Source: Phlegmacium glaucopus (lineage: Eukaryota; Basidiomycota; Agaricomycetes; Agaricales; Cortinariaceae). Taken from it: a stretch of DNA of 29,839 bases. The translations under genes were made by a program, and so were the position numbers. Of this stretch, positions 12,691 to 24,592 are shown in pieces (position 1 is the stretch's first letter; each line of letters begins with the position of its first letter). Where the stretch lies: contig MU130624.1 of assembly GCA_015039465.1 (NCBI GenBank), positions 17,893 through 47,731 of the forward strand, read 5' to 3'. Below the pieces are notes generated by a model. It ran no database searches. It worked only from the letters and a program-made list of their open reading frames with translations, and was not told the DNA's origin.

Positions 12691-13480
12691 TTTAAGTGCT
12701 CAGAACTTGTATATTTTCCCCAGTTTCAAATATCAACTTAGTTCTCCTCTCTTGTTCATCCTCTAAGTCCTTGGGGCTTTCCATTTTATTCCTCCTTCTT
12801 CCAGTTCCAAAATCAGGACTGTAGGAGCTGGGCAGCACAGCACATACACTGAGGCCAAAGTCCTTTCCATTACTGTCTGGTTCCGTTCCAGAGTCATTCT
12901 GTGATGTTTCCCTTCTTAAACTTAACAGTATTCCATATCTGTGCAGTGTGATAATCAGATGCAGACACAATATAATACCATTAACACAGCCCATCTTTTG
13001 TGCATGGATAGAATTTCAAATGAGCCTAGGATCCTCCTCATAGTGTTCTATTTTCATCTGATCCTGCCACCCAAATTTTGTAACATGAAAGTCAATCATT
13101 CTGAAGAACATACCACCATCAACAAAACTTAGGAAGTACTGATTATAGCTGAAAAACTCTGAAGCTTTAAATTCCTCTTCTTTTCCTTGAGAACCTTTAT
13201 TGTATCCTTGAAGCCTGCAATGTCACCAAGTTGTTTCCATGAATCATTCTTTGGTGTCCAAGTCTTGAGCTTCCATTTGAGTTTTTTTGGCTTGATTAAG
13301 GAAGAGAGGCACATGATCATCTTTTAAGTTGTATAATCAATGTCTGTGCTTGGTTCTCAACATTGATAAAAAGGAGCTCTTTCTTTATGACAGACCCTGT
13401 TGACTGGTTCCTTGATGAATTCTGGCCAAAAAGGACTTCCAAGTTGGTAAATGAGCTTTGGGGCTTTCTATTGCCCATGG
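12691..13480 (-). pseudogene. Decayed minus-strand coding debris with a WD40 remnant
   Basis: On the minus strand, about 12985-12930 reads YYIVSASDYHTAQIWNT, a clear relic of the WD40 blade found in the neighbouring NLR gene (IVSASDDHTARIWN). Further upstream on the same strand (about 13175-13025) is an open stretch containing EFFSYNQYFLSFVDGG, MFFRMIDFHVTKFGWQDQM and EEDPRLI before a stop. About 13320-13129 contains WKLKTWTPKNDSWKQLGDI. I do not recognise these last two. The pieces are in different frames and separated by stops, so this looks like one or more dead genes, possibly including an old NLR fragment. Confidence 0.45.
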
Positions 13481-14106
13481 TAGTATAATGGTTGGTACAA
13501 AATAAAGCTAGGAAGGTATAAGTACACTGAAGCTAACAAGCCAGGCTGTGCAATGTGCCACTGCATGCAAGCACAATGTTTCCCATTTTGGGACTTTTTC
13601 ATTTTAGGAAGTCTTCCAAGCCCTGCAAAAAATAATAATAATTGACATTATATTAGGAACCTGCTGTAAATATTCCAAAGTTGAATCCTCATCATTTATC
13701 TCAAAGGAAGTATCAATAGTGGTGGAAGACAGAATTGTCAGTGTAAGTGTTTGGTCAAATAAGTATCAGGGGATGCAGTTTCTCATCAAACCAGCCAAAC
13801 ACAATCCCTGAACCTGATCCAAAACCCAAGTCAAAACCCAAACTTGAAGTTGTAGATTCCACCCCACAGGATGAAATTGAGTCCCTTTTCATTTTCACCC
13901 ACTTACCTGTATTTTTGAATTCCCATCAATTGGCCAATCCAAACATAAATCTGCACCCAAACATTCTGAATCTGAATCCAGACACAAATACAATCACCTT
14001 TCATCCATTTTAATATTGTACCAACTTTTATTTTTTTATCTTCCACAACTCCATTCTCACTCATTTGCCTTCATTTTTCTGATTCTTGTTGAGCAGCCAA
14101 ACCAAT
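13481..14106. other. No confirmed gene; low-complexity Pro/Asn-rich reading
   Basis: A plus-strand reading around 13747-14013 is rich in Pro, Asn and Lys (PEPDPKPKSKPK) but has no domain and looks like low-complexity sequence. A diverged direct repeat links about 14009-14060 with 14447-14500, on either side of the MITE at 14115. Confidence 0.35.
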
Positions 14107-14114
14107 CCCAATTT

Positions 14115-14382
14115 GAGGTCTTTGCTGTAAGCCACCTAATCTGATCAGATCTGAGCACATTTTGGGGGCATTCTGAGCAGAATGGAAACTATATACCTCC
14201 CTAACCTTAATAAAACCCTAACCAAACCTTAACCAAACCTTAACAGAAGTAGCTGGTAGGTATCTATTTTCTCAGATCCACTTGGATCCACTCAGAATCC
14301 AAGCAGAATCTGAGCAGAACTGGTCAGATCTAACAATTCTGATTAGATCTGAGCAGATCTGGTGGGGGACAGAAAAGTACTG
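14115..14382. mobile_element. 268 bp MITE, CTTTACYCTCCCCC family, copy 2
   Basis: Left end GAGGTCTTTGCTGTAAGCCACC, right end (opposite strand) CAGTACTTTTCTGTCCCCCACC. These are the two alternative ends seen in the copy at 4043-4372, here in inverted order. Flanks CCCAATTT (14107-14114) and CCCAATTC (14383-14390) match in 7 of 8 bases. The interior has AATCTGAGCAGA/AGATCTGAGCAG oligomers and a CCCTAACCAAACCTTAACC core matching the other copy. Non-coding, about 0.6 kb beyond the 3' end of the NLR gene. Confidence 0.72.
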
Positions 14383-14981
14383 CCCAATTCTATGCATGAA
14401 TTGGCATGCAAACCCAACTCCAAACCTGAACCTAACCACCTTCAGTTATTTCAATATCATACCACTTTTTATTTTATGATTTTCCATAACTCTGTTATCT
14501 CTGTATTAGTATTTAAATACACCCTCACCTTAGCAGGGATCTTATCCTTTCCTCCCCAGATCCCTTGCTAGGCAAGTTATATGTAATTAGTAACCTTGAG
14601 AATTAACTTTGGAACCCCTAGTCTGATGTCATAATTTGCACTTAGAACAATTTTGTTTTGCAATTTGGTAACAAAGGATGATAAAGTGCAAGTAATGATG
14701 GAACTCTACAGTTTATTTTCAAAAAATTTGCCATCACATATATATTCCAAGAGATTTTCCAAATAAAAAAAGATTATTGAGCTTTTGGTAACTTCAAATA
14801 TGTAGCTGTGCTTGAATAGGCATGTCACTAGTTTATACAATGATTTTGCTTTCATACTTTACTGTGCTGACAACTACATAAATACAATATTAAGTGTCTT
14901 ACAATCTTTATGTTCCAAATTCATCCTTTTCATTCCATTACATTGTGAAAAGAAAGCATTCTCTGCTATAGGTTTAAAAAA
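14383..14981. other. AT-rich intergenic sequence downstream of the NLR gene
   Basis: No gene seen. It contains the 3' flank of the minus-strand NACHT-WD40 gene and one arm of a diverged direct repeat (14447-14500). Confidence 0.4.
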
Positions 14982-17900
14982 CTAACATTGAAACTGTATT
15001 TGAAAGAAAAAATTGAGCAATGAAATAACATTGTGGAATACAATATAAGGCCATACATACCTCTAAAAGCAAAATTTCTCCTGTTGCATATCCAAGGCAT
15101 ATTTTGGAGAAGTGATAGCAGATGGATGTTGGGTTATGGAAAGGTGGGGGAATCCAAATTTTATGGAGGTTCATGGTGTTCAGTATTATGTCTTGATGTA
15201 CCTGAAGGATTGATAACTGTAATGTGGGATGGAGTTGGTCAAAAGCATGATAGTGGATAAAAACACCATCAAGAATTGTTGATAAACTAGGTAATTGACT
15301 GTGATCAGATATAGATGGAAAAAAGGTATCTCCATTCAGCTGTGCCTCACACTCTCCTGTGGCCATATTCCAGATTCTTACAGTCTTATCATCAGACACA
15401 GACACAATATGCATACCATCAGGAGAGAAGAGAGCAGAGTAGACTGATCTTGAATGTCCTTCCAGCTCTGCCTCACACTGTCCTGTGGCTGTATTCCAGA
15501 TCCGTGCAGTGCAATCTTCAGATGCAGACACAATATGCATACCATCAGGAGAGAAGGCAGCAGAGCAGACACATCCTGAATGTCCTTTTAGCTCTGCCTC
15601 ACACTCTCCTTTGGCTACATTCCAGATCCTTCCAGTATGATCATCAGATGCAGACACAACAGGAGAGAAGACAGCAGAGTAGACCCATCCTGAATGTCCT
15701 TCCAACTCTGCCTCACACTCTCCTGTGGCTGTATTCCAGATCCTTGCAGTGTTATCATAAGATGTAGACACAATGTGCATACCATGAGGAGAGAAGACAG
15801 CAGAGCGGACACATCCTGAATGTCCTTTTAGCTCTGCCTCACACTCTCCTGTGGCTATATTCCATATTCTTGCAGTGAAATCATTAGATGCAGACACAAT
15901 ATGCATACCATCAGATGAGAAGACAGCAGAGAAGACCCATCCTGAATGTCCTTTCATATCTGCCTCACACTCTCCTATGCCTGTCTTCCAGATCCTTGCA
16001 GTATGATCATCAGATGCAGACACAATGTGCATACCATCAGGAGAGAAGACAGCAGAGTGGATCCATCCTGAATGTCCTTCTATCTTTTGTACACAATTAC
16101 CTGTGGCTGTATTCCAGATCCTTGCAGTGCCATCAGAAGATGCAGACACAATATGCATACCATCAGAAGAGAATACAGCAGAGTAGACCAATTGTGAATG
16201 TCCTCCCAACTTTGCCTCACACTCTCCTGTGGCTGCATTCCAGATCCATGCAGTGCAATCTCCAGATGCAGACACAATATGCATACCATCAGGAGAGAAG
16301 AGAGCAGAGTAGACCCGTCCTAAATGTCCTTTCAGCTCTATCTCACACTCTCCTTTGGCTATATTCCAGATCCTTGCAGTATGATCATCAGATGCAGAGA
16401 CAATGTGCATACCATCAGGAGAGAAGACAGCAGAGCGGACCCATCCTGAATGTCCTTTCAGCTCTGCCTCATACTCTCCTGTGGTTGCATTCCAGATTCT
16501 TGCTGTCTTATCAAGAGATGCAGACACAATATGTGTACCATCAGGAGAGAAGACAGCAGAATAGACCCATCCTGAATGTCCTTTCAGTTCAGCCTCACAC
16601 TCTGCTGTGATTGTATTCCATATTCTTGCAGTGTTATCATAAGATGCAGACACAATATGCATACCATCAGGAGAGAAGACAGCAGAGTAGACCAATCCTG
16701 AATGCCCTTTCAGCTCTGCCTCACACTCTCCTGTGGCTGTGTTCCAGATTCTTGCAGTGTTATCATAAGATCCAGACACAATGTGCATACCATTAGGAGA
16801 GAAGACAGCAGAGTGGACAGAATCTGAATGTCCTTTCAGCTCTGCTTCACACCCTCCCGTGGCTATATCCCAGATCCTTGCAGTGTTATCTGAAGATGCA
16901 GACACAATATGCTTACCATCAGGAGAGAAGACAGCAGAGTAGACAGGTCCTGAATGTGTTAGAACTGCTTCAGTTAGGCTCCATGCCTTTCTCCTTCCAA
17001 AGCAGAGCTTCCATGGAGAATTCATCCTACTTCCATATGTTTTCCAAATATAGGATTTTTCTGGTGACCAAAGTAACACTGAAGGACATCCTTCAAGGCT
17101 GTGATTTTTGATATAATCATAATTTTCTTTCAGGAACCTTTTAACATCAATTACTATCATCTTCACCAGCTCCTGTTCCTATTTTCTGTCATAAGTGCAA
17201 TTCATCCACAGAAACAAGACCACTTACATTTGCCCAAATTTCTAGTGAATGCAATGAATGCATTGCCAATCTCAATTTTCCTAAAATACTCAAACAATCC
17301 ATCCATCTCAGAAGATGTCTTTGGAAAAAATCCATCAATTTATCAATTTCATTGTTGTTCCTTGAAAATGTGAAATGTGAAACCCAGCTACCACAAGCAT
17401 ATGCAAGAGATTCAGAGATATGTCCACATTTCCTCTCTGCCAAGTAAGTTACCCTTTCCTCCCCTGACCATGCTTTCTCCATCAAGGCCAGGCACTGAAT
17501 TGCTAGATCCTTATGTGAAATACAAGAATCAAGATAGTGCTTTGAGGAAAGAATTTGATCACTGATGAAATCATAGAAAGAGGCATGGAATATTGAGATG
17601 GGTAGATCATGGTCCTGAGATGGGATATGTATCAAGGAATGAAGTGAAGAAAGAGCAGCCTCAGTGTGTTCTATGGGCATTTGCATCAAGGCACTGATGG
17701 CATTCATTGAAAGAGGATTATAGACATATACAATGGCTGTAAGAACCATGTCTATATCTGATGCCTCCCAAGTACTTGTGGAGTCATAGGCAGCATCCAA
17801 AATTCTTTCATAAAGACTATGTAGTGGCTGGATGAGACCAGATGTTATCCCCAATGCAGGATTGACCACATCTGAAAGACGCCTAGGCATGCTAGAGCCA

Positions 17901-19578
17901 CCTCTCTGAGAAATATATTTGCAGACAGTGGCTGCATAAATGAACAATGTGCCAGACATGCTGACAAGGCTTTCAAGTTCAGCCTGAGGAGGCCAATTAT
18001 GCCTATTGCACTTTACTTGGCCATCAAGCAGGCAAGCTTTGATGTAAAGCTCAATATCAGCCTTCACAATCTCCTTTTCAACCTCATGAAGGATGAATTT
18101 GGAATCTCCCAGAGAATCACCAAAAGTCTCCTTCACCACTATTTCTGGACGACTAGTGATGAAGAACTTCAATGGGATAGATGCACTGTGCTTTAAGATC
18201 ACAGAGAGCAGCTCAGCCACAAGGGACTGGTCAGAGCACTCATCCAGAGCATCAAGAACAATAACTGGTACAACTACTATATCTCTGGTATCCCTGTATG
18301 CAGCAGTGAGTGGTTTAACAATGAAATTCAGGTATTGTTTGGCAATCTTCCAAGATGAGCAGTCAGAATTGGTTTCCACTGCATCCAAGAGGAGAGGAGA
18401 TAGAGAGGGAAGATACTTGGCCAATTGAAGAGCAATGGTGGGGATGATACAGCGGACATCACTAGTGTCAACCCGGAGATGAGAAGCAAAAAATGTACCA
18501 CCAAGGGATTCCTTTTCATTGAGGATTTCACTGAATGAATAAGCGATTGTTGTTTTCCCGGTTCCAGCCATCCCGTTGAGCCAGTATACCTTTTTGGTCG
18601 TATTATCACTTGCCCATACCCGTAGTATATCAAGTATCGCTGTGCGAGTGTTCTCTGTACATGCATTGCGTGGAGCAGGAGATGATGCGTCGTATTCTGT
18701 AAACTGAGCGCGTGGCAAGAGCTTTTCATGTAGTGCATTCTATGAGGTTCAACTGACCGTTAGTAAAGATGATCTGCGTTGAAGATCATATTGCTCACAA
18801 AGATTCGAGTCTTCGGGTCCGCATTTCCGTCAGCATTGGGCACATTGTGGATCTAACAGAATACAGATGTGTTAATACGTAGAGTAGCTTTACAAAGCTA
18901 GAATGGCACCTACATTAATTGTCGGCCGATTCATGTATAAGTTTTGGACACTGGGTAAGGCATAGTGTGGGCTATTGGCGTTCTCAAGTGAGTTCTGCTA
19001 AACAGATAGTATTTAGTCACATCAGCGGTGAGCGAAAGATAGATACTGACCGTGGATGGAGCTTCTAGTACATTATTGGGATTGACAATTGTCGGCTGAT
19101 CCATGTATACGTTTTCGACACCGTGTAAGGCAGAGAATGGGCTATTGGCATTTTGAAGTGAGGTCCGCTAAGCAGGCAGTATTTAGTCATGACAGTGGTG
19201 AGCGGAAGGTAGATACTGACCGTGGAAGGAGCTTCTGGCGCTGAGTTACCTGGGGCCGGAATTGGCGGAGGCATAGGGTTTGTTTCTCTACTTGCAACCG
19301 TTGTGCCGGGCGCATAGTCGATCCCGACCATAGGGAGCGAAGGTGGATAATCGAATGGTACATTGCTGTCAAGTATGAGAAGAGTTGATATTTAATAAAA
19401 TATCGTATTCAACTGCCCACCTTGTTCCTGTATCTGTCGTTGCCATATGGTTATCAGGGCTTGACTCCACGTCCATCGGTGGTGGTGTAGGGGAGTGTAA
19501 CAAGTAAGATGACTCCATTTTGGAGGATGGAGTAAAACTGTTTATGCGATGTCTCTTAGATGGTCTTTCGTTGGACAT
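14982..19578 (-). CDS. NACHT-WD40 NLR-like (STAND) protein, apparently intact
   Basis: A STAND-class NTPase of the fungal NLR type. In this family the NACHT module is thought to act as a nucleotide switch that oligomerises when the WD40 sensor binds a ligand. Eight exons on the minus strand (19578-19421, 19365-19221, 19167-19051, 18997-18914, 18852-18799, 18739-17228, 17178-15061, 14993-14982) join in frame to about 1399 residues. Start MSNERPSKRHRINS. Walker A GMAGTGKTT is at about 242-250, Walker B VIVLDALDEC at about 345-354, and FFITSRPEIV just after. Thirteen WD40 repeats of 42 residues span about 765-1306. The intron before exon 6 has a TACTAAC branch site. Exons 3 and 4 are duplicates. 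If the last intron is retained, the C-terminus extends to a stop at 14974. The N-terminal effector region is unrecognised. No frameshift or internal stop is seen, in contrast with most neighbouring genes. Confidence 0.88.
15333..16956 (-). repeat. Tandem array of 13 WD40-coding units (126 bp period)
   Basis: Unit consensus HSGWVYSAVFSPDGMHIVSA, then SYDNTARIWNTATGECEAEL and KG. Unit 11 has lost 12 bp (reads SPVVSAS). Identity between units is very high at DNA level, while differences cluster at a few codons: the residues after HS, the residue after V, and those around the S-x-D-x-T motif. This points to unit shuffling or conversion plus selection for variation on one propeller face. Confidence 0.9.
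18914..19220 (-). repeat. Tandem exon-intron duplication in the NLR N-terminus
   Basis: Intron 19220-19168 with exon 19167-19051 is repeated as intron 19050-18998 with exon 18997-18914. Both introns are 53 bp, start GTCAGTATCTA and follow a TCCACG exon end. The exons encode NANSPFSALHGVENVYMDQP (first) and NANSPHYALPSVQNLYMNRP (second), followed by TIVNPNNV and TINIHNV. Confidence 0.85.
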
Positions 19579-19805
19579 GATGATGTGTGAGAGAGCGCAC
19601 TGGGTAGTGGCTGTACGAGTTTGCTCTTCTGAGTCCCACGCTTGAGGTTCATCACAAAACAAGGGCAGAGATGTAATAATAATTGATTCAGCATAAGTAA
19701 CACCACTATCACCAAAAGTCTGATATATCATCATATGTAATGGCTCATCAAGAACGTCCACGGCACTCCCTCTCCTAACCCTTACCCTGCACTACTCCTA
19801 GGTAC

Positions 19806-19879
19806 ATCGTTTCGATGCCACTTAGAAACTCTCCGTAAACAGGCTTCGCAATCGTACTAATACCAGGATTGAGAGACAG
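19806..19879 (+). repeat. Diverged direct repeat, unit 1
   Basis: Contains CGTTTCGATGCCACTT, then ATCGTACTAATACCAGGATTG and GAGAGACAGG. Partner at 20851-20922. Confidence 0.65.
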
Positions 19880-20850
19880 GGAAAGTGTTTCTGTATAGCA
19901 ATTGTATACTTGGATGAGGAAATATAGTCGCCGATAGGGGTCACAGTTTGATATTAGGCGGTATCGGGCTTCAACGATGTTGACGTGGTAGTTAGTGGTC
20001 GTAATACTAACATCATTAAAGACTTGAATTGAAACAAAGGTGGAATCTGGCCTTGCCAGCTACAGTCAATGGCTTCGTTTTTCACGTTGGTAGTAAGTTC
20101 GCGACTTCCCGACATTTGTCAAAGGCAAATATCATGAACTGGTCCACAGAATTTCCCAGCCCTACAAGCAACAACATCAAGCTGGGGATTGTTAGCAGCG
20201 AGGTGGCATCGACAGCATTGATGTTCCGAGTTGGTTGTGGTATTTAGGTCGTGGGGGCTGAACATCGATTGTGGGATTTGCGGTTCATTCCAGGGTATAA
20301 TGGGGGAAAGAGAGAGGACTGTGGACGAAGGAACGTATGACGAGTAGGCAAAGATGTCATGAATTGAAAAAGCATCCACCAGTCAATTGGTTAGTTACAG
20401 GTAAGCAAGGTGCTGGACAGTGAAAGGTCAGGCTTAGATACGTCCAGAAAATGACGGCGATACTTACCTCCCACTTTTTCTGCATATCTTAGGAGCTGTT
20501 ATATTGCCTCCCAATACGTCGCCGGCCCGTCTGAGGGGCTAGCGATAAGCCTTTCTCGAAGGCTCGAACCATTCATTTGCTGACGAAACATCGACAGGTA
20601 GACGTGAGCCACAAATGTCGAGGGTTAAGGAAGGGAGGCCCTGGGAGCTGCTTTGGCGCTGATGCTAGCGAGTAAGCCCAGTGATCAGCGTTCATTGAAC
20701 GATGATCTCGGCCAGCAAGTTTAGCGACTCGAAAGGATACTGCCACTGGAGGCTTTGGTTATATTTACTAATTACGTCACCAACTTTCAATATTAATTTC
20801 ACGAGAACGTCCCCGAACTTTTCCTCTGGTCCCCTTCCAACCTTACCTTT

Positions 20851-20922
20851 GTCGTTTCGATGCCACTTTGGTAGGTAGGGGTAGGTTTTATTATCGCACT
20901 ATTAGCACCAGGATTGAGAGAC
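20851..20922 (+). repeat. Diverged direct repeat, unit 2
   Basis: Contains CGTTTCGATGCCACTT, then ATCGCACTATTAGCACCAGG and GAGAGACAAG. Partner at 19806-19879; lies just upstream of the truncated cdc5 copy. Confidence 0.65.
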
Positions 20923-20989
20923 AAGTGATGACTATGATGGACAGTTGGACTGAGGTCTTCCACTGATAATGTGTTCATGTCGGCTAAAA

Positions 20990-22326
<1,337 letters not shown>

Positions 22327-22379
22327 CCTTTTTTTCTTTTTTTTCTTTTTTTTTGTATCAAATTTATTGTGCTAGGAGG
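22327..22379 (-). other. A-rich tail (minus strand) with upstream AATAAA
   Basis: On the minus strand, AATAAATTTGATAC is followed by a run of about 30 bases of A with scattered G, abutting the end of cdc5 copy 2. This resembles a polyadenylated retroposon tail. The adjacent kinase-like gene keeps an intron, so the tail may belong to a separate short retroposed piece or be a simple A-rich tract. Confidence 0.4.
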
Positions 22380-23281
22380 ACATAGTCCACGTGGTACACA
22401 GTACTGGCGGCAGGTAATAATGTTCATTTTGCTGAGGTCGGTGTGTTCCAGCGGAAATGGTAGGGTATCCAATGATGGTAGGTGATATCTTTCTTCGGCC
22501 ATCGCACGATAGATCGAGCAATTGATAGGGTCGAAAAAAGGATGGTCACCAGCGAAGATACGTATGAGGCAGTTGTCGATTTTTCTCAGTATCCATGCTA
22601 GCGCTGACTGAGTACTATATTGCAACGATGTACGCACCACCAAGTCCACGGAGTACCGTGCTAGCTGTGCCAAGACCTTTTCTCCAGCCACTGGGGTAAG
22701 AAAGCTTGCATTCCACTCCAATACCCTCCCTCCAACAGCATATAGGGTGTCCCTACGCCATCACCATCCTCGCTGTCGGACCATGCATACACAGTGGCAA
22801 TGGGCATATCGGGGACGGTACTCTGGACATAGCGCATGGTGGTCACCGTAGTCTCAATGGTCGAGCCCACCTCGTGGTATGGAACGCGAAGTGCCCAGCA
22901 TGTGCCGTCCTCAAATGCAATGCGGTAGATAATGTTACAACCGCCTGAAAACTCGACGCCATCGGAGTTGTAAGGTTGGCTCCTGATTGACGAAGCAGTC
23001 TTGAACACCTGATCCCAGTTTATTTTGGCGCGTGTGGCCTGCAGTTGCTCAGTAACTTTCTACTAGGTAGTCATCAAAAGGCGATATCAGTTGCGGCTTG
23101 GCTAGTGTACCGTCAGAGACGGCTGCGGGGGAGGAAACCACACTTCAGTGGGAAGGAAAATGTCATCGTCACTAAATAGGTACTTCTGGGTGGGAATATT
23201 AAGACTCAGAGCCCTGGAGCGGGGAAAGAGTACCATGAATATCAGTCTGACTTCAAATACATCATCTTCAAGAGTGCTCAT
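22380..23281 (-). pseudogene. Aminoglycoside phosphotransferase-like (APH-fold) gene, frameshifted and truncated
   Basis: A fungal APH-family small-molecule kinase-like gene; the substrate in this family is generally unknown. Exon 1 is 23281-23111 (MSTLEDDVFEVRLIF...), intron 23110-23060 (GTACAC..TAG). Exon 2 starts at 23059 with KVTEQLQATRAKINWDQVFK. Lobe features are GGCNIIYRIAFEDGTCWALR (nucleotide-binding strand pair) and GTPYMLLE (hinge). A one-base frame change near 22735 shifts to LEWNASFLTPVAGEKVLAQL. The catalytic-loop motif is HTDLSKMNII, with the expected HxD. The sequence then loses homology before the metal-binding GIIDW region and runs into an A-rich tract, so the C-terminal third is missing. 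It probably no longer makes an active enzyme. Confidence 0.75.
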
Positions 23282-23509
23282 CTACATCGCGTTGGTGGCT
23301 GACTCGCGAGGCTATCTATCAATCTAAGAGTATTGAGCCCAGATCGAGCCAGCATTTACCTTCTTTTCGGAATTTAATTACCATTTTATGAGCACTATAT
23401 GCAGATAGCAGAAAATCTGGACGTATGACTACAAATGTTTGACTACACGAGGACTTTTCTCCATATATACTGGGACGCGTTTTTATCTTACACAAGTTGA
23501 TACTATTAA

Positions 23510-24592
23510 TTACAATGGAAGGCGCAAAGTCACACTCCACCAGAGCCAAGCATGGTGGAATGCCTTCTTTGAGCCGGGGATTAAATCTTCTCTGAGGGCA
23601 TCAATTTCAACGTGCTTGAGAGCCCCCTGGCCAAATGCTTGGACAAGGATTGTCTCCCACATCTCTTTCCAGCTCTCTGGAGAATGAGCGAAGGCACTGC
23701 CGAACTCACTTGGCCTCCAAGCTTTATGGGCCTCCAAGCTTCCGATATGGCGACCGAAAATGATAGCTTCGGTGTTGTTCCTGTCGGCAGAATAATTCAC
23801 GTTGATCAGAGCGACGAGGCGTTGAGCGAGGGCGAACTGCTTCTCTTCGTCGAAGAGATGGAAGAGAGCACCGGCGTAGAGGATGTCGATCTTTCCTCTG
23901 AGGTTGTTCAGGCCGAAAGAACCAGATTCGACGACAGTACCATCTACCTTGACTGGCACATCGAAAATGTCATCTGCGAAAAATTTGATGGGAGTGGGTT
24001 TCTTTGAGTTAGGACCATCCCTGTAAAGTTTGTGACCTTCTGTGATGAAGTCGGGCAAGAGGTCGCAGCCGTAGACATTGGTGGAAGTTGAGTTCGTGGG
24101 GTATCCATCTTGCAGAAGCTTTCTAAGGTCGGTACCCACTATGATTGGTTGTGAAGTACGTGAGAACAACAAAGGGACAAGAACTTACTGCAGCATCCTA
24201 GGTCAAGCACGACAGGACCTTTATCGGTGGGAGCTTTCTGAGCATACTCCACAATATGCTTATAGATGATGTTTCTCTCCATGAAAAAACAGATGAAGTG
24301 GAACTGGCGAATACAAGCGAACGCCATAATTTGGCTTTGGAAAACCATCATCTAACCATGCAATACAAGAAAAAATCATCTACTCACTATGCACTTTAGA
24401 GGGTTAGTTAGACAATCTCACTTAAAAAATAGTTCTGACGTACGATTTACGAGTATCTAGTAAGATTGTCGTGACCTCTTGGTCGGTTAGGTTTTCTCTA
24501 AGTTCCCTCTTGAAAAACTTCATGGTCTCAGGAGAAATGGTCAAGTCATCGTCATCGAGCTGGAGAATAGGATACACTGGCAGAGAAGGCAT
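23510..24592 (-). CDS. Class I SAM-dependent methyltransferase, apparently intact
   Basis: Three exons (24592-24444, 24334-24189, 24138-23510) join in frame to 307 residues plus stop, all with GT..AG borders. It starts MPSLPVYPILQLDDDD. Motif I (SAM binding) is VVLDLGCCMGTDLRKLL, formed across intron 2. Downstream are YGCDLLPDF, FFADDIFDV and GALFHLFDEEKQFALAQR, then HSPESWKEMWE, and WWSVTLRL near the end. These features match the fungal methyltransferases found both alone and in polyketide or terpenoid clusters. Substrate is unknown and no synthase is visible here. It lies 228 bp upstream of the broken APH-like gene on the same strand. Unlike its neighbours, it shows no lesion, which suggests it is functional or only recently released from selection. 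Confidence 0.85.

Larger units (their letters stand above)
19579..20989. other. 5' region of the NLR gene and unassigned sequence
   Basis: An upstream in-frame ATG for the NLR gene exists further 5' (ORF to 19761), but MSNERPSKRH at 19578 is the more gene-like start. A minus-strand open stretch at 20379-20119 (starting MDAFSIHDIFAYSSYV, with CCRCH) has no recognisable domain. A diverged direct repeat links 19806-19879 and 20851-20922. No other gene seen. Confidence 0.4.

Noticed and set aside
13470..13510. tRNA-Asp-like A box (ATGGTAGTATAATGGTTGG)
   Set aside because: No B box or foldable arms follow at the right distance; likely chance similarity.
13747..14013. Pro/Asn-rich 88-residue reading frame
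   Set aside because: Low-complexity composition without a domain or a clear gene context.
15315..16796. Plus-strand reading frames with repeated QTQYAYHQERRQQS-like peptides
   Set aside because: Antisense shadow of the WD40 repeat array of the minus-strand NLR gene.
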